The notes under the pieces are model-generated. The model was not told where the DNA came from and made no database searches. It saw nothing but the letters and a program-made list of their open reading frames with translations. A DNA stretch of 64,000 nucleotides from Achromobacter sp. B7 (lineage in GTDB: Bacteria; Pseudomonadota; Gammaproteobacteria; Burkholderiales; Burkholderiaceae_B). Both the position numbers and the translations under genes were made by a program. This document shows, one piece after another, positions 28,357 to 39,210 of this stretch. Location: the NCBI RefSeq assembly GCF_003600685.1, contig NZ_CP032084.1, forward strand, positions 1,674,001-1,738,000, given 5' to 3'. Numbering within the stretch: position 1 is the stretch's first letter; each line of letters begins with the position of its first letter.

Positions 28357-28388
28357 GCAACGAACGCCTGTCGCCAGGCGTTCGTTGC
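28357..28388. terminator. 14-bp perfect hairpin between convergent glcF and pntB
   Basis: GCAACGAACGCCTG / CAGGCGTTCGTTGC with a TCGC loop. There is no T-run on either side, so it may act as a bidirectional terminator or 3'-end stabiliser rather than a classical intrinsic terminator. Confidence 0.6.
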
Positions 28389-28398
28389 ATGGCGCGGT

Positions 28399-29838
28399 TT
28401 ATTCGACCGCCTTCACCATATCCTCAAGCACCTTCTTGGCATCGCCGAAGACCATCATCGTGCGGTCCATGTAGAACAATTCGTTGTCCAGCCCGGCGTA
28501 GCCGGATGCCATCGAACGCTTGTTCACGATCACGGTGCGCGCCTTGTAGGCTTCCAGGATCGGCATGCCGGCAATGGGCGACTTCGGATCGTTCTTGGCG
28601 GCGGGGTTGACCACGTCGTTCGCGCCCAGCACCAGCACGACGTCGGTCTGCGCGAACTCGCTGTTGATGTCGTCCATTTCGAAGACCTGGTCGTAGGGCA
28701 CTTCGGCTTCGGCCAACAGCACGTTCATGTGGCCCGGCATGCGGCCCGCCACCGGGTGGATGGCGTACTTGACCGTCACGCCGCGTTCCGTGAGCTTGGT
28801 GGCCAGTTCTTTCAGCGCATGCTGCGCGCGCGCCACCGCCAGGCCGTAGCCCGGCACGATCGTCACGCTTTCGGCGTTGGTCATCAGGAATGCCGCATCG
28901 TCGGCGCTGCCCGACTTGACGCTGCGCTGCTGCGCCGCGCCCGCATCCGCCGCGCTGCCCGCCTGCCCGCCGAACCCGCCCAGAATCACGTTGAAGAACG
29001 ACCGGTTCATCGCCTTGCACATGATGTAGGACAGGATGGCGCCGGACGAGCCGACCAGCGAGCCGGCGATGATCAGCATCGGGTTGTTCAGCGAAAAGCC
29101 GATGCCCGCCGCCGCCCAACCGGAATAGCTGTTCAGCATCGACACCACCACCGGCATGTCCGCGCCGCCGATCGGGATGATGATCAGCACGCCCAGCACG
29201 AAGGCCACCAGCGTCATGATGATGAAGGGCGTCCATTCCTGCGTCAGCATGAACCACAGGCCGCAGCCCAGCATCACCAACGCCAGCGCCAGATTCAGCA
29301 TGTGTTGGCCGGGGAACACGACGGGCGCGCCTTGGAACAGCCGGAACTTGTACTTGCCCGACAGCTTGCCGAACGCGATGACCGAGCCCGAGAACGTGAT
29401 GGCGCCCACGAAGGTGCCGATGAACAGCTCGAAGCGGTTGCCCGTGGGAATCAGCATGCCGGCCGGCACGATGCCGAAGGCGTGCGGCTCGGCGACGACG
29501 GCAACCGCAATGGCGACCGCCGCCAGGCCGATCATGCTGTGCATGAAGGCGACCAGTTCGGGCATCTTCGTCATCTCGACGCGGCGGGCCATCAAGGTGC
29601 CGATGGAACCGCCCACCAGCAGGCCCAGCAGGACCCACCCCAGGCCGATGGTGGCGGTGCCTTCGCGCGCCAGCCCGATGATGAGCGCTGCCGTGGTCAG
29701 CACGGCGATGGCCATGCCGGCCATGCCGAAGGCGTTGCCCAGCCGGGACGTGGTCGGATGCGACAGCCCCTTGAGCGCCTGGATGAAGCAGACCGAGGCA
29801 ATCAGGTAGAGCAGGGTGACGAGGTTAAGCGAGATCAT
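28399..29838 (-). CDS. pntB: NAD(P) transhydrogenase subunit beta
   Basis: 479 residues: about nine membrane helices followed by a soluble NADP(H)-binding domain III ([49 protein letters not shown]). With PntAa and PntAb it uses the proton gradient to reduce NADP+ with NADH. The ATG (29838) overlaps the pntAb stop by four bases. The longer frame upstream overlaps pntAb and is not coding. Confidence 0.96.
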   Translation of the reverse strand: MISLNLVTLLYLIASVCFIQALKGLSHPTTSRLGNAFGMAGMAIAVLTTAALIIGLAREGTATIGLGWVLLGLLVGGSIGTLMARRVEMTKMPELVAFMHSMIGLAAVAIAVAVVAEPHAFGIVPAGMLIPTGNRFELFIGTFVGAITFSGSVIAFGKLSGKYKFRLFQGAPVVFPGQHMLNLALALVMLGCGLWFMLTQEWTPFIIMTLVAFVLGVLIIIPIGGADMPVVVSMLNSYSGWAAAGIGFSLNNPMLIIAGSLVGSSGAILSYIMCKAMNRSFFNVILGGFGGQAGSAADAGAAQQRSVKSGSADDAAFLMTNAESVTIVPGYGLAVARAQHALKELATKLTERGVTVKYAIHPVAGRMPGHMNVLLAEAEVPYDQVFEMDDINSEFAQTDVVLVLGANDVVNPAAKNDPKSPIAGMPILEAYKARTVIVNKRSMASGYAGLDNELFYMDRTMMVFGDAKKVLEDMVKAVE

Positions 29839-30158
29839 TTCGCTTCCTCCTTGCCCGGGCCAGGCTTGCGATCCTTTTTCTTGAACATTTCCAGCATGCG
29901 CCGCGTGACAAGAAAGCCACCGAACACGTTCACGGCCGCCAGCGCCACGGCGAACACGCCCATGCCGCGCGCCAGGCCGCCTTCGGTCAGCGCGGCCGCC
30001 AGCATGGCGCCCACGATGATGATGGCGGAGATGGCGTTGGTCACCGCCATCAACGGCGTGTGCAAGGCGGGCGTGACGTTCCACACAACGTGGTAGCCGA
30101 CATAGATGGCCAGCACGAAGATGATGAGATTCATCAGGGTGGGGTTGATCGCTTCCAT
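29835..30158 (-). CDS. NAD(P) transhydrogenase subunit alpha, membrane part (PntAb)
   Basis: 107 residues, nearly all membrane helices ([36 protein letters not shown]), ending in a basic cytoplasmic tail with the [20 protein letters not shown] signature. It corresponds to domain II helices that are fused to PntA in E. coli but separate in Rhodospirillum-type enzymes. ATG 30158 is two bases after the pntAa stop and gives the conserved start [11 protein letters not shown]. Confidence 0.93.
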   Translation of the reverse strand: MEAINPTLMNLIIFVLAIYVGYHVVWNVTPALHTPLMAVTNAISAIIIVGAMLAAALTEGGLARGMGVFAVALAAVNVFGGFLVTRRMLEMFKKKDRKPGPGKEEAK

Positions 30159-30160
30159 GT

Positions 30161-31279
30161 TCAGGTCCTTTGCATCACATTGCCGCCTTCGCACACCAGG
30201 CAGGCCGCCACGATTTCATCGTCGCGCTGGATCGCCAGCGCGCCGTCCGCATTGATGATGAGCTTCAGGAAGTCCATGACGTTGCGCGCATAGAGCGCGG
30301 ACGCGTCGGTGGCGACCAGGCCGGGCAGGTTGGTCAGGCCGACGATCGTCACGCCGTGTTTTTCCACGATCTTGCCGCGTTCGGACAGGGGGCAGTTGCC
30401 ACCGCGTTCGACCGCCAGGTCCACCAACACGGAGCCGGGTCGCATGGCCGCGACAGTGTCGGCCGACACCAGCGTGGGGGCGGGGCGGCCGGGGATCAGC
30501 GCGGTGGTGATGACGATGTCGGCCTGCTTGCAGCGTTCGGACACCAACGCTGCCTGCCGCGCCATCCATCCGGGTGGCATGGCGCGCGCGTAGCCGCCTT
30601 TGCCTTCGGCGATTTCGCGTTCTTCGTCGGTTTCGAAGGGCACGTCGATGAACTTGGCGCCCAGGGATTCGACCTGTTCCCTTGCGGCGGGGCGCACGTC
30701 GGACGCCTCGACGACCGCGCCCAGGCGCTTGGCGGTGGCAATGGCCTGAAGGCCGGCCACGCCGGTGCCCAGCACCACGGCGCGCGCGGCCTTGAGGGTG
30801 CCGGCGGCGGTCATCATCATGGGGATCAGCCGGCCGTAGTGGTGGGCGGCCAGCAGCACGGCTTTGTAGCCGGCCAGGTTGGCTTGGGAAGACAGCACAT
30901 CCAGGCTTTGCGCGCGCGTGATGCGGGGCGCGGCTTCCAGGGCAAAGCCGGTCAGGCCGGCGGCGGCCATCTGTTCGATGCCTTCGGCGTCGAACGGGTC
31001 CAGCATGCCGATGATGACGGCCCCGCGCTTCATGTGGGGCACTTCATCGGCGGAGGGGGCGCGAACCTTCATGACCAGGTCCGCGCCCAGGGCATCCTGG
31101 GCAGAGCCTAGCGTGGCTCCCGCGGCCTCGTAGGCGTCGTCAAGATAACGGGCGGCGACGCCGGCCCCGCGCTCCACGACAACGGTGTGTTTGCCGCCTA
31201 CGTACTTCTTGACGGTCTCCGGTGTTGCTGCGACACGGGTTTCCCCGTCTCGGGTCTCTTTGGGTATCCCGATGTGCAT
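30161..31279 (-). CDS. NAD(P) transhydrogenase subunit alpha, NAD-binding part (PntAa)
   Basis: 372-residue soluble domain I. It starts [20 protein letters not shown], has [10 protein letters not shown] and the NAD Rossmann loop [18 protein letters not shown], and [18 protein letters not shown], as in the alanine dehydrogenase/PntA family. It transfers hydride between NADH and NADP held by PntB. GAGGAGAGG precedes the ATG. It is first of the three-gene operon pntAa-pntAb-pntB. A TATAAC hexamer (complement of 31309-31314) is a plausible -10. Confidence 0.95.
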   Translation of the reverse strand: MHIGIPKETRDGETRVAATPETVKKYVGGKHTVVVERGAGVAARYLDDAYEAAGATLGSAQDALGADLVMKVRAPSADEVPHMKRGAVIIGMLDPFDAEGIEQMAAAGLTGFALEAAPRITRAQSLDVLSSQANLAGYKAVLLAAHHYGRLIPMMMTAAGTLKAARAVVLGTGVAGLQAIATAKRLGAVVEASDVRPAAREQVESLGAKFIDVPFETDEEREIAEGKGGYARAMPPGWMARQAALVSERCKQADIVITTALIPGRPAPTLVSADTVAAMRPGSVLVDLAVERGGNCPLSERGKIVEKHGVTIVGLTNLPGLVATDASALYARNVMDFLKLIINADGALAIQRDDEIVAACLVCEGGNVMQRT

Positions 31280-31325
31280 CGACGCCTCTCCTCAGAAGGT
31301 TCGCCGTAGTTATACACGTTAATGT

Positions 31326-31562
31326 TGCCCCCACGCGCGCTCATTGCATTCGCGCGCTGCCCCCCAAGGGGGCTGGCCCGCCTTGGGGCGGCCCGGCGGC
31401 GGGCCGTTGCCCCCACGCTGCGCTCATTGCATTCGCTGGCTGCCCCCCGAGGGGGCTGGCCCGCCTTGGGGCGGCCCGGCGGTGGGCCGTTGCCCCTACG
31501 GTGCGCTCATTGCATTCGCTTGCTGCCCCCAAGGGGGCTGGCCCGCCTTGGGGGTGGGCAGG
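31326..31562. repeat. Three tandem copies of an 83-bp GC-rich unit
   Basis: The marker GCGCTCATTGCATTCGC recurs with its TCATTGC core at 31341, 31424 and 31507, an exact 83-base period. Each copy goes on with a GCCCCC...GGGGGC dyad and GGCTGGCCCGCCTTGGGG. The first two copies are full; the third ends at GGGGGTGGG. Copies differ by a few substitutions and one or two bases around the dyad. The array lies directly upstream of the pntAa promoter region. Confidence 0.85.
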
Positions 31563-31590
31563 TTCTTTGGGCTACGGCATTTGCCGGACG

Positions 31591-31620
31591 AAAAAAAGCC
31601 CCATGGCGAACCATGGGGCT
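31591..31620 (-). terminator. Intrinsic terminator of the FGase-family gene
   Basis: On the minus strand: AGCCCCATGG / CCATGGGGCT stem with a TTCG loop, then T7. It is about 75 bases after the stop codon of the gene at 31696. Confidence 0.88.
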
Positions 31621-31695
31621 CCGGGTTTTGCAACCCACTTGCTCCGGCCAGTCTTACCACGCCGCTGGCCGGCACTTGCGCGTAAACGTCCGGCG

Positions 31696-32571
31696 TCAGG
31701 CCGTTTGCGCGCGAGTCCAGTTGATCAGCGCGGCGGTCAGGTCGCGCAGATCGGCCTTCAGGCGGCCATAGTTTTCGGTCGGACGCAGCGTCACTTCGTC
31801 CATGTACAGCTTGCGGTTGATTTCGATCTGCAAGCTGTGGCGGCCTTCCTGGGGGCGGCCAAAAGCGCGGACCAGTTCGACACCCTTGTACGGGTCGTTG
31901 ACCGTGACGTTATAGCCACGCTCGCGCAGCCATGCCGCGATGAACTCGCGGAACGCCGGGTCGCTGGTGCTGCCGTCGCGGTCACCCAGCACGAAGTCGG
32001 GGTGGACCAGGCCGGGGCGGTCGGTGGCGAAGGCGCCGGCCACGCTGGGCATGGAGTGGCAATTGATATGCCAGACCTTGCCGAACTTCTTGTGGGCGGC
32101 ATCCAGCACCTGGCCGAGCGCGGCATGGTACGGCTTCCAGCAGGCGTTGATGCGGTGGCGGACTTCTTCCACCGTCAGCTTGCGGTTGTACAGCGGCGTG
32201 CCGTCGTCCAGCATGCGCCAGATCAGGCCCTTGCCCAGCTTGACCTTGGGCGATGCGTTGACGGCATCCGGCCAGGCTTGGTCCAGCAGCAATTCATCGA
32301 TCTCGTCGGCCGCGCGGTTGGCGTCGATGTAGGCGCGCGGAAACGCGGCGGCTACCATCGGCACGCCCATGTCGAGCGCGTCGCCCCACAGGTCGTCAAC
32401 CCAGGTGTCCTCGGCAGTGCGCAGCGCGCCAAAGTCCACCGCGGCGGCGAAGTCGGGAGGGTAGGCGGTGCCGCTGTGCGGAGAGTCCAGCACGAGCGGG
32501 GCCGAGGGCTCCGAATCGGGATATTGCTGCGGAAGGTCGAGCCGGTAAGACAGGGGTTGGGTAATTCGCAT
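31696..32571 (-). CDS. N-formylglutamate amidohydrolase family protein (HutG/FGase-like)
   Basis: 291 residues with the family landmarks LVLDSPHSGTAYP, an AEDTWVDDL segment, PRAYIDANR, a metal-site HINCHSMPS and the C-terminal HSLQIEINRKLYMDE. FGases hydrolyse N-formyl-L-glutamate at the end of one histidine degradation route, but many paralogues have other N-acyl amino acid substrates and no hut genes are nearby. It is upstream of nothing else on its strand and ends at a strong terminator. The Bug-family gene lies behind it on the same strand, 71 bases away. Confidence 0.9.
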   Translation of the reverse strand: MRITQPLSYRLDLPQQYPDSEPSAPLVLDSPHSGTAYPPDFAAAVDFGALRTAEDTWVDDLWGDALDMGVPMVAAAFPRAYIDANRAADEIDELLLDQAWPDAVNASPKVKLGKGLIWRMLDDGTPLYNRKLTVEEVRHRINACWKPYHAALGQVLDAAHKKFGKVWHINCHSMPSVAGAFATDRPGLVHPDFVLGDRDGSTSDPAFREFIAAWLRERGYNVTVNDPYKGVELVRAFGRPQEGRHSLQIEINRKLYMDEVTLRPTENYGRLKADLRDLTAALINWTRAQTA

Positions 32572-32642
32572 ATAGAGGTGTTGCGTTCGTGATTCGAAAG
32601 GCCCGCGCTGCCCGTGATGGCGCGGCGCGGGCCGAAGATCGC

Positions 32643-33632
32643 TTAGTCGATCTTCACGTTGGCTTCTTTGGCGATGCGCTTGTTCTTGGCGATTTCAGCG
32701 GCGATCTGCTTGCCGAAGTCGGCCGAGCTGTTGGCGGCGGGTTCGGCGCCCAGGGCTTCCAGGCGCGACTTCACGTCGGCGTCGGCGCTAACCTTCTGCA
32801 CGGCGGCGTTCAGCTTGGCCAGGATGGGTTCCGGCAGCTTGGCCGGGGCAACCAGGCCAAACCACGACGCGTCGTTCACAGCCGGCAGGCCGGCTTCGGC
32901 GAACGTGGGCACGTTGGGCAGGCTGGCCACGCGCTTGGGCGAGGCCACGGCCATGGCGATCAGGCGGCCGGACTGCACGTGCGGCAGGGTGGACGGCAGG
33001 TTGTCATACATGACGTCGACCTGGCCGGCCAGCGCGTCGTTCAGCGCCGGGCCCACGCCACGGTACGGAACGTGCATCAGGTCGGTGCCCGAGGCCATCT
33101 TGAACAGTTCGCCCATCATGTGCGAAACCGAACCGTTGCCGGCCGACGCGTACGTCAGCTTGCCCGGCTGGCTCTTGGCCAGCTTGATGAAGTCGGCGAT
33201 GTTCTTGGCGTCAACCTTGGGGTTGATCGTCATGATGTTCGGCACGGCGGCCAGGTTCGAGATGGGCGTGAAGTCCTTCTCGCCATCGAACGGCAGGTTC
33301 GGGTAGATGGCCGGGTTGATGCCGTGCGTGCTGACCGTGGCGATGCCCAGGACGTAGCCGTCCGGTGCGCTGCTGGCAACGAATGCGCTGCCGATCGAGC
33401 CGCCCGCGCCACCGCGGTTTTCCACCACGACGGTCTGGCCCAGTTCCTTGCCCAGCTTGTCCGCGAACAGGCGGCCGACGATGTCGGTGGTGCCTCCGGG
33501 CGGGAAGGGAACGATCAGGCGGATGGGCTTGCTGGGATACGCGTCTTCAGCGTGCGCGATACCCGAGGTCAGCGGCATGGCCAGGGTCGCGGCGGCGACA
33601 CACAGGCCCAGTACTACGTTACGGCGTTGCAT
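32643..33632 (-). CDS. Bug family tripartite tricarboxylate transporter substrate-binding protein
   Basis: 329 residues. A signal peptide with AHAEDAYP around residue 27 precedes the signature SKPIRLIVPFPPGGTTDIVG. VVVENRGGAGGSIG and HVPYRGVGPALNDALAGQVD are also typical of Bug/TctC proteins, which are massively expanded in Bordetella and Achromobacter. It binds an unknown small carboxylate in the periplasm. No TctA/TctB membrane subunits are adjacent, so it is an orphan binding protein. It is divergent from a LysR-type regulator, which probably controls it. Confidence 0.93.
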   Translation of the reverse strand: MQRRNVVLGLCVAAATLAMPLTSGIAHAEDAYPSKPIRLIVPFPPGGTTDIVGRLFADKLGKELGQTVVVENRGGAGGSIGSAFVASSAPDGYVLGIATVSTHGINPAIYPNLPFDGEKDFTPISNLAAVPNIMTINPKVDAKNIADFIKLAKSQPGKLTYASAGNGSVSHMMGELFKMASGTDLMHVPYRGVGPALNDALAGQVDVMYDNLPSTLPHVQSGRLIAMAVASPKRVASLPNVPTFAEAGLPAVNDASWFGLVAPAKLPEPILAKLNAAVQKVSADADVKSRLEALGAEPAANSSADFGKQIAAEIAKNKRIAKEANVKID

Positions 33633-33846
33633 GGATTCCCCTAATAAATGGAAAGCGAATGCGCAAAGGCAGTCGCAAACGCAACGATTCTTTCCTGGCG
33701 GGGCGGTTTGCGCAAACGAAAGTTTCTCCGTAAGCTATGACTTTTTTTCATGCCTCCCGTTTGCCGACACGATTCGGGCGTTACTTTTGTGTAACTTTTC
33801 CGCACTTGGCACACGCGATCGAGGCCGGGGAAACATCCCCGATCAA

Positions 33847-33882
33847 GCCCCGCCGGGGCGGGAGCCCCACGCGACGTGGGGG
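33847..33882 (+). promoter_or_regulatory. Tandem GC-rich hairpins covering the ribosome site of the LysR gene
   Basis: GCCCCGCCGGGGCGGG (33847-33862) is followed by CCCCACG-CGA-CGTGGGG (33865-33881), a 7-bp perfect stem. The 3' arm of the second hairpin contains the only purine-rich SD-like stretch (GGGGGCG) before the ATG at 33889, so folding would hide the ribosome site. Whether it is regulated is unknown. Confidence 0.4.
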
Positions 33883-33888
33883 CGAATC

Positions 33889-34827
33889 ATGCGACGTTTC
33901 TGTCCCTCTTTAACGGATCTTCAAGCATTTGAAGTTGCCGCGCGGCACAGCAGCTTTACGCGGGCGGCTCAGGAATTGTGCGTCACGCAAGGCGCCGTCA
34001 GTAAACAGGTGAAACATCTGGAAGAGTTCGTAGGCGTTGAACTATTCCTGCGCATCAGGCAAGGCCTGGTGCTGACCGAGGCCGGCCGCAGTTATCTGAC
34101 CAAGGTTCAGGCGGGCTTGGGCCAGATCGAAGCGGCCACCGTCGAGCTGATTGCGCATCAAGGGCAGGGCGGCACGTTGAACCTGACCTGTATGCCCACG
34201 TTTGGCGCGCGCTGGTTGATCCCGCGCCTGACGGCTTTCATGCGCTTGCGCCCCGACATCCACGTTGAATTCCTGCCGCACCGCCAGGGCTACGATTTTT
34301 CCACGCCTGAACTGGATGCCGCCGTGCGATTCGGCGAAGGCATCTGGCCGGGCAGTGGCGCCGACTACATCGTGGGCCGCGACATCGTGCCCGTGTGCAG
34401 CCCGCGCCTGATTCCGGGCGGCTGTCCATCGCCCGAGGCTCTGCTGGCGTATCCGCTGCTGCACCATACGTCGGCGCTGGAGGGTTGGCGCGATTGGTTC
34501 GAGCAAGCCGGCTGTGACAGCCGTCGCAGCCTGGAAGGCGCGCGCTTTGACCAGTACGCGCTGTTGTCGCAGGCCGCCGCCGCCGGTTTCGGCGTGGCGC
34601 TGATTCCGCGTTGCCTGATCGAAGACGAGTTGCGCGACGGCAAGCTGGCCGTGGCCATCAAACTGCCGATCCGCGCGCGCATGGGCTATTACCTGTGTTA
34701 CCCCGAGCAGAAGGCCAACCTGCCGACCTTGCAGGCGTTTCGCGCCTGGCTGATGGAAGTGTCCCGGGCAGCAGAGCCGCAGCCCAACGCCGAGCCGGCG
34801 CCCGAAGCCGCGTCCGAACTAAAATAG
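33889..34827 (+). CDS. LysR-type transcriptional regulator (GcvA-like)
   Basis: 312 residues. The N-terminal winged helix-turn-helix reads [20 protein letters not shown], then [13 protein letters not shown] and [15 protein letters not shown]; the rest is the effector-binding domain ([18 protein letters not shown] is typical of the GcvA branch). The ATG at 33889 was chosen because the HTH begins there. It is divergent from the Bug-family gene across a 256-base gap, the common layout for LysR control of a transport gene. The effector is not known. Confidence 0.92.
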   Translation: MRRFCPSLTDLQAFEVAARHSSFTRAAQELCVTQGAVSKQVKHLEEFVGVELFLRIRQGLVLTEAGRSYLTKVQAGLGQIEAATVELIAHQGQGGTLNLTCMPTFGARWLIPRLTAFMRLRPDIHVEFLPHRQGYDFSTPELDAAVRFGEGIWPGSGADYIVGRDIVPVCSPRLIPGGCPSPEALLAYPLLHHTSALEGWRDWFEQAGCDSRRSLEGARFDQYALLSQAAAAGFGVALIPRCLIEDELRDGKLAVAIKLPIRARMGYYLCYPEQKANLPTLQAFRAWLMEVSRAAEPQPNAEPAPEAASELK

Positions 34828-34834
34828 CCGCATC

Positions 34835-35953
34835 ATGAGTCAAATATCCACCAAGAAAGGCCGCGTTGTCGTGGGCATGTCGGGCGGGGTCGATTCTTCG
34901 GTCACCGCATGGTTGCTCAAGCAACAAGGCTATGAAGTCGTCGGCCTGTTCATGAAGAACTGGGAAGACGACGACGATTCCGAATACTGCTCTACCCGCC
35001 AGGACTTGCTGGACGCCGCCAGCGTCGCGGACCTGGTTGGCGTGGACTTCGAGTTCGTCAACTTCGCCGCCGAATACAAAGACCGCGTGTTCGCCGAATT
35101 CCTGCGCGAATATTCCGCCGGCCGCACCCCCAACCCCGACGTGCTGTGCAATGCCGAAATCAAGTTCAAGGCATTTCTCGACCACGCCATGGCGCTGGGC
35201 GCCGAGCACATCGCCACGGGTCACTACGCCCGGGTGCGCGAAGTGCCGGCCGAGGCGGGCGGCACGCAGTTCCAGTTGCTCAAGGCCCTGGACGCGTCCA
35301 AGGATCAAAGCTACTTCCTGCACCGGCTGAACCAGGCGCAACTGTCGCGCACGCTGTTCCCCCTGGGCGAAATCCACAAGACCGAAGTGCGCCGCATCGC
35401 CCACGAGATCGGGCTGCACAACGCCGCCAAGAAGGATTCCACCGGCATCTGCTTCATTGGCGAGCGCCCGTTTCGCGAATTCCTGAACCGCTACCTGCCG
35501 ACCGAGCCGGGCCCGATCCTGACGCCGGAAGGCCAGCAGGTGGGCCGCCACGAGGGGCTGTCCTTCTACACGCTGGGCCAGCGCAAGGGCCTGGGCGTGG
35601 GCGGCGTGAAGGGCCGCCAGCGCGAGGACGGCACGGCCGAGGCCTGGTACGTGGCGCGCAAGGACCTGGAACGCAACATCCTGTACGTGGTGCAGGGGCA
35701 TGACCATCCCTGGCTGCTGTCCGGCCAGTTGCAGGCCCAGGACGCCAGCTGGGTGGCGGGCCATCCGCCCGCGCTTGCCGGCTACGGCGCCAAGACGCGT
35801 TACCGCCAGGCGGATGCAGCCTGCCGTCTGGATCGGGCTGAAGGCGATACGTTTGCGCTGGACTTCACCGACCCGCAATGGGCCGTCACGCCGGGCCAGT
35901 CGGCCGTGCTTTACGATGGCGAGGTTTGCCTGGGCGGTGGCATTATCCTGTAG
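34835..35953 (+). CDS. mnmA: tRNA-specific 2-thiouridylase MnmA
   Basis: Makes 2-thiouridine at position 34 of tRNA-Lys, -Glu and -Gln, using ATP and sulfur relayed from IscS. 372 residues. The PP-loop SGGVDSS is at 16-22, and the two catalytic cysteines are C105 ([10 protein letters not shown]) and C206 ([10 protein letters not shown]). The start is seven bases after the LysR stop, so readthrough from that gene is possible. It ends at a GC-rich hairpin. Confidence 0.97.
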   Translation: MSQISTKKGRVVVGMSGGVDSSVTAWLLKQQGYEVVGLFMKNWEDDDDSEYCSTRQDLLDAASVADLVGVDFEFVNFAAEYKDRVFAEFLREYSAGRTPNPDVLCNAEIKFKAFLDHAMALGAEHIATGHYARVREVPAEAGGTQFQLLKALDASKDQSYFLHRLNQAQLSRTLFPLGEIHKTEVRRIAHEIGLHNAAKKDSTGICFIGERPFREFLNRYLPTEPGPILTPEGQQVGRHEGLSFYTLGQRKGLGVGGVKGRQREDGTAEAWYVARKDLERNILYVVQGHDHPWLLSGQLQAQDASWVAGHPPALAGYGAKTRYRQADAACRLDRAEGDTFALDFTDPQWAVTPGQSAVLYDGEVCLGGGIIL

Positions 35954-35987
35954 CGCACACGCCGCACCGGCACATGCGCGATCAAGC

Positions 35988-36024
35988 AAGGCCCCGTGGG
36001 CGCGTCGCCCGCGGGGCCTTGTTC
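35988..36024 (+). terminator. GC-rich terminator-like hairpin after mnmA
   Basis: AAGGCCCCG-GGGCG / CGCCC-CGGGGCCTT stem of about 14 bp with one bulge; the tail is GTTC rather than a full T-run, so termination may be partial. Confidence 0.65.
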
Positions 36025-36059
36025 ATGAACCTGAGAAATCAAAACGAGAGGAGAGGGTT

Positions 36060-36881
36060 GTGGATGTTTCGATGGTGATTTGCCTGCTGGTGCTGGGCGC
36101 GGTGGCCGGCTTTGCGGCGGGGCTGCTGGGAATCGGTGGCGGGATGCTGCTGGTGCCGCTGCTGACCATGTTGTTCTCTTGGCAGGGCATGCCGCCCGAA
36201 CTGGTGGTGCACGCCGCCATCGCAACGTCAATGACGTCCATCCTGTTCACGTCGATCTCCAGCGTGCGGGCGCACCAGCAGCGCGGCACGATCAAATGGA
36301 ACATCGTGTGGGCGATGGCGCCGGGCATCATCATCGGCGGGCTGATATCGGGCGGAGCGGTGTTCGCGGCCCTGAACACGCTGTGGCTGTCGCTGTTCTT
36401 TGCGCTGTTCGTCGGTTATTCCGGCTGGAGCATGCTGCGCAACAAGAAGCCCAAACCGGCTCGGCAGATGCCCGGCGTGGTGGGCACCAGCGCGGCGGGG
36501 GCGGGCATCGGTTTCCTGTCCGGGCTGGTCGGCGCGGGCGGCGGATTTCTGTCGGTCCCGTTCATGGTCTGGTGCAACGTGGCCTTGCACAACGCCGTGT
36601 CCACGTCGGCCGCGCTGGGTTTTCCCATTGCGCTGGCCAACAGCGTGGGTTACGTGGTGTCGGGCCTGAATGAAGGGGCGACGCGCCCCGGCATGCTGGG
36701 CTACATCTATTGGCCCGCGTTGCTGGCGCTGGTGTGCACCAGCGTATTGACCGCGCCGCTGGGCGCGCGGATGGCGCACCGCCTGCCGGTGCAGACCTTG
36801 AAGCGCGTGTTCGCATGCCTGCTTTTCGCCTTGGCGGCGTACATGCTGTTCAAGGCCTGGCAGACGTTCGCGGCGCAATAA
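36060..36881 (+). CDS. TauE/SafE family sulfite/organosulfonate exporter-like permease
   Basis: 273 residues with eight to nine hydrophobic helices and the repeated family motif GxGGG: LLGIGGGMLLVPLL near the start and LVGAGGGFLSVPFM in the middle. The start is GTG 36060 behind GAGAGGAGAGG; the ATG at 36072 is an alternative but too far from the ribosome site. Members move sulfite, sulfoacetate or related anions; the substrate here is unknown. It is monocistronic and convergent with the GST gene. Confidence 0.87.
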   Translation: MDVSMVICLLVLGAVAGFAAGLLGIGGGMLLVPLLTMLFSWQGMPPELVVHAAIATSMTSILFTSISSVRAHQQRGTIKWNIVWAMAPGIIIGGLISGGAVFAALNTLWLSLFFALFVGYSGWSMLRNKKPKPARQMPGVVGTSAAGAGIGFLSGLVGAGGGFLSVPFMVWCNVALHNAVSTSAALGFPIALANSVGYVVSGLNEGATRPGMLGYIYWPALLALVCTSVLTAPLGARMAHRLPVQTLKRVFACLLFALAAYMLFKAWQTFAAQ

Positions 36882-36940
36882 GGCAGTTCGGCGGCGGCCC
36901 TGGCCGCCGCGCCGGCAAGTCTGACGCCCGCGCAATGCAA

Positions 36941-36963
36941 ACCGGCCACACAAGGTGGCCGGT
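36941..36963. terminator. Hairpin between convergent TauE-like and GST genes
   Basis: ACCGGCCAC / GTGGCCGGT, 9-bp perfect stem with a five-base loop, without a T-run. Likely a weak bidirectional terminator. Confidence 0.5.
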
Positions 36964-37002
36964 CATCAAGCACCCGTGTAAAACGGGCAGGCGGGGAACC
37001 GC

Positions 37003-37614
37003 TCAGGCGGTCTTGGGCGCGGTGTCGATAAATGACTGCCGCTGCGCCAGCTTGTCGTGCAGGCGCGCCAGGTTCAGGTGGTTGGCGCGCCAGTCCAGCG
37101 CGGCGAAGCGCAAGTCCAGGTAGCCCAGCGCGCAGCCGACGGCGATGTCGGCCAAGCTGTAGTTGATGCCCATGCAGTGGGCGTTGTCACCCAGGCTTTT
37201 GTTCATGGCGTCCAGGCTGGCGTGGATCTTGCCGTATTGGCGTTCGATCCATTCCGGGCTGCGCTGGGCCTCGGGGCGCTGGTTTTCCTTGACGATGGCG
37301 ACACAGGCGTCCAGGACGCCATCGGCGATGGCCTCCCAGCACTTGACGGCGGCACGGTCACGCCCCTGTTGCGGAATCAGGCGGGCAACGGGCGACAAGG
37401 TGTCCACGTACTCGACGATGACGCGCGAATCAAACAGCGCGCCGCCATCTTCCATGACCAGGCAGGGCACTTTGCCCAGCGGGTTGTACGTTTGGATCTG
37501 CGTGTCGGCGGACCAGACGTTTTCGAGTTCAAGCCGGTAGTCCAGCTTTTTCTCGGCCATGACGATACGCACTTTGCGTACGTATGGACTGGTAAGCGAG
37601 CCGATCAGTTTCAT
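37003..37614 (-). CDS. Glutathione S-transferase family protein
   Basis: 203 residues: an N-terminal thioredoxin-like domain starting MKLIGSLTSPYVRKVRIVM (Ser/Thr at the usual catalytic place), NPLGKVPCLVMEDG with the cis-Pro, and DSRVIVEYVD for glutathione binding, followed by an all-helical domain with the NYSLADIAVG N-capping motif. The ATG at 37614 is the family start; upstream in-frame sequence is unrelated. Substrate is unknown. It is divergent from purB. Confidence 0.92.
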   Translation of the reverse strand: MKLIGSLTSPYVRKVRIVMAEKKLDYRLELENVWSADTQIQTYNPLGKVPCLVMEDGGALFDSRVIVEYVDTLSPVARLIPQQGRDRAAVKCWEAIADGVLDACVAIVKENQRPEAQRSPEWIERQYGKIHASLDAMNKSLGDNAHCMGINYSLADIAVGCALGYLDLRFAALDWRANHLNLARLHDKLAQRQSFIDTAPKTA

Positions 37615-37757
37615 GGAGTCACAAGCGGAGTCGAAAAGCGGCCGAAGTATAGCAGGCCGTATGACGGTCAAGCCGTCCGTTGGCCGGAATCTTCGCCAGT
37701 TTGCCACAATGTTGCACGCCCCTGGATGATAAAATCGCCGGGTTTTCCCATCCGTAG

Positions 37758-39152
<1,395 letters not shown>

Positions 39153-39210
39153 TCGCCATGCCGCGCGCGTCATGCGCGCGGCATTCTTGTTGTTCTTACG
39201 GGAGATTGCA

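Larger units (their letters stand above)
31280..31695. other. Gene-free region between pntAa and the FGase gene
   Basis: 416 bases without a gene. From the right: a minus-strand terminator (31591-31620), a short spacer, three GC-rich tandem repeats (31326-31562) and the pntAa promoter/leader. Reading frames that cross the repeats encode Gly/Ala/Pro/Arg-rich periodic sequence and are not considered genes. Confidence 0.75.

Noticed and set aside
28729..30096. 455-codon plus-strand frame opposite pntB/pntAb
   Set aside because: Arg/His/Gln-rich antisense shadow without family features; the minus strand carries clear transhydrogenase subunits.
31222..32592. 456-codon plus-strand frame running through the 83-bp repeats and opposite the FGase gene
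   Set aside because: The N-terminal part is periodic translation of the repeats and the rest is antisense to a conserved gene.
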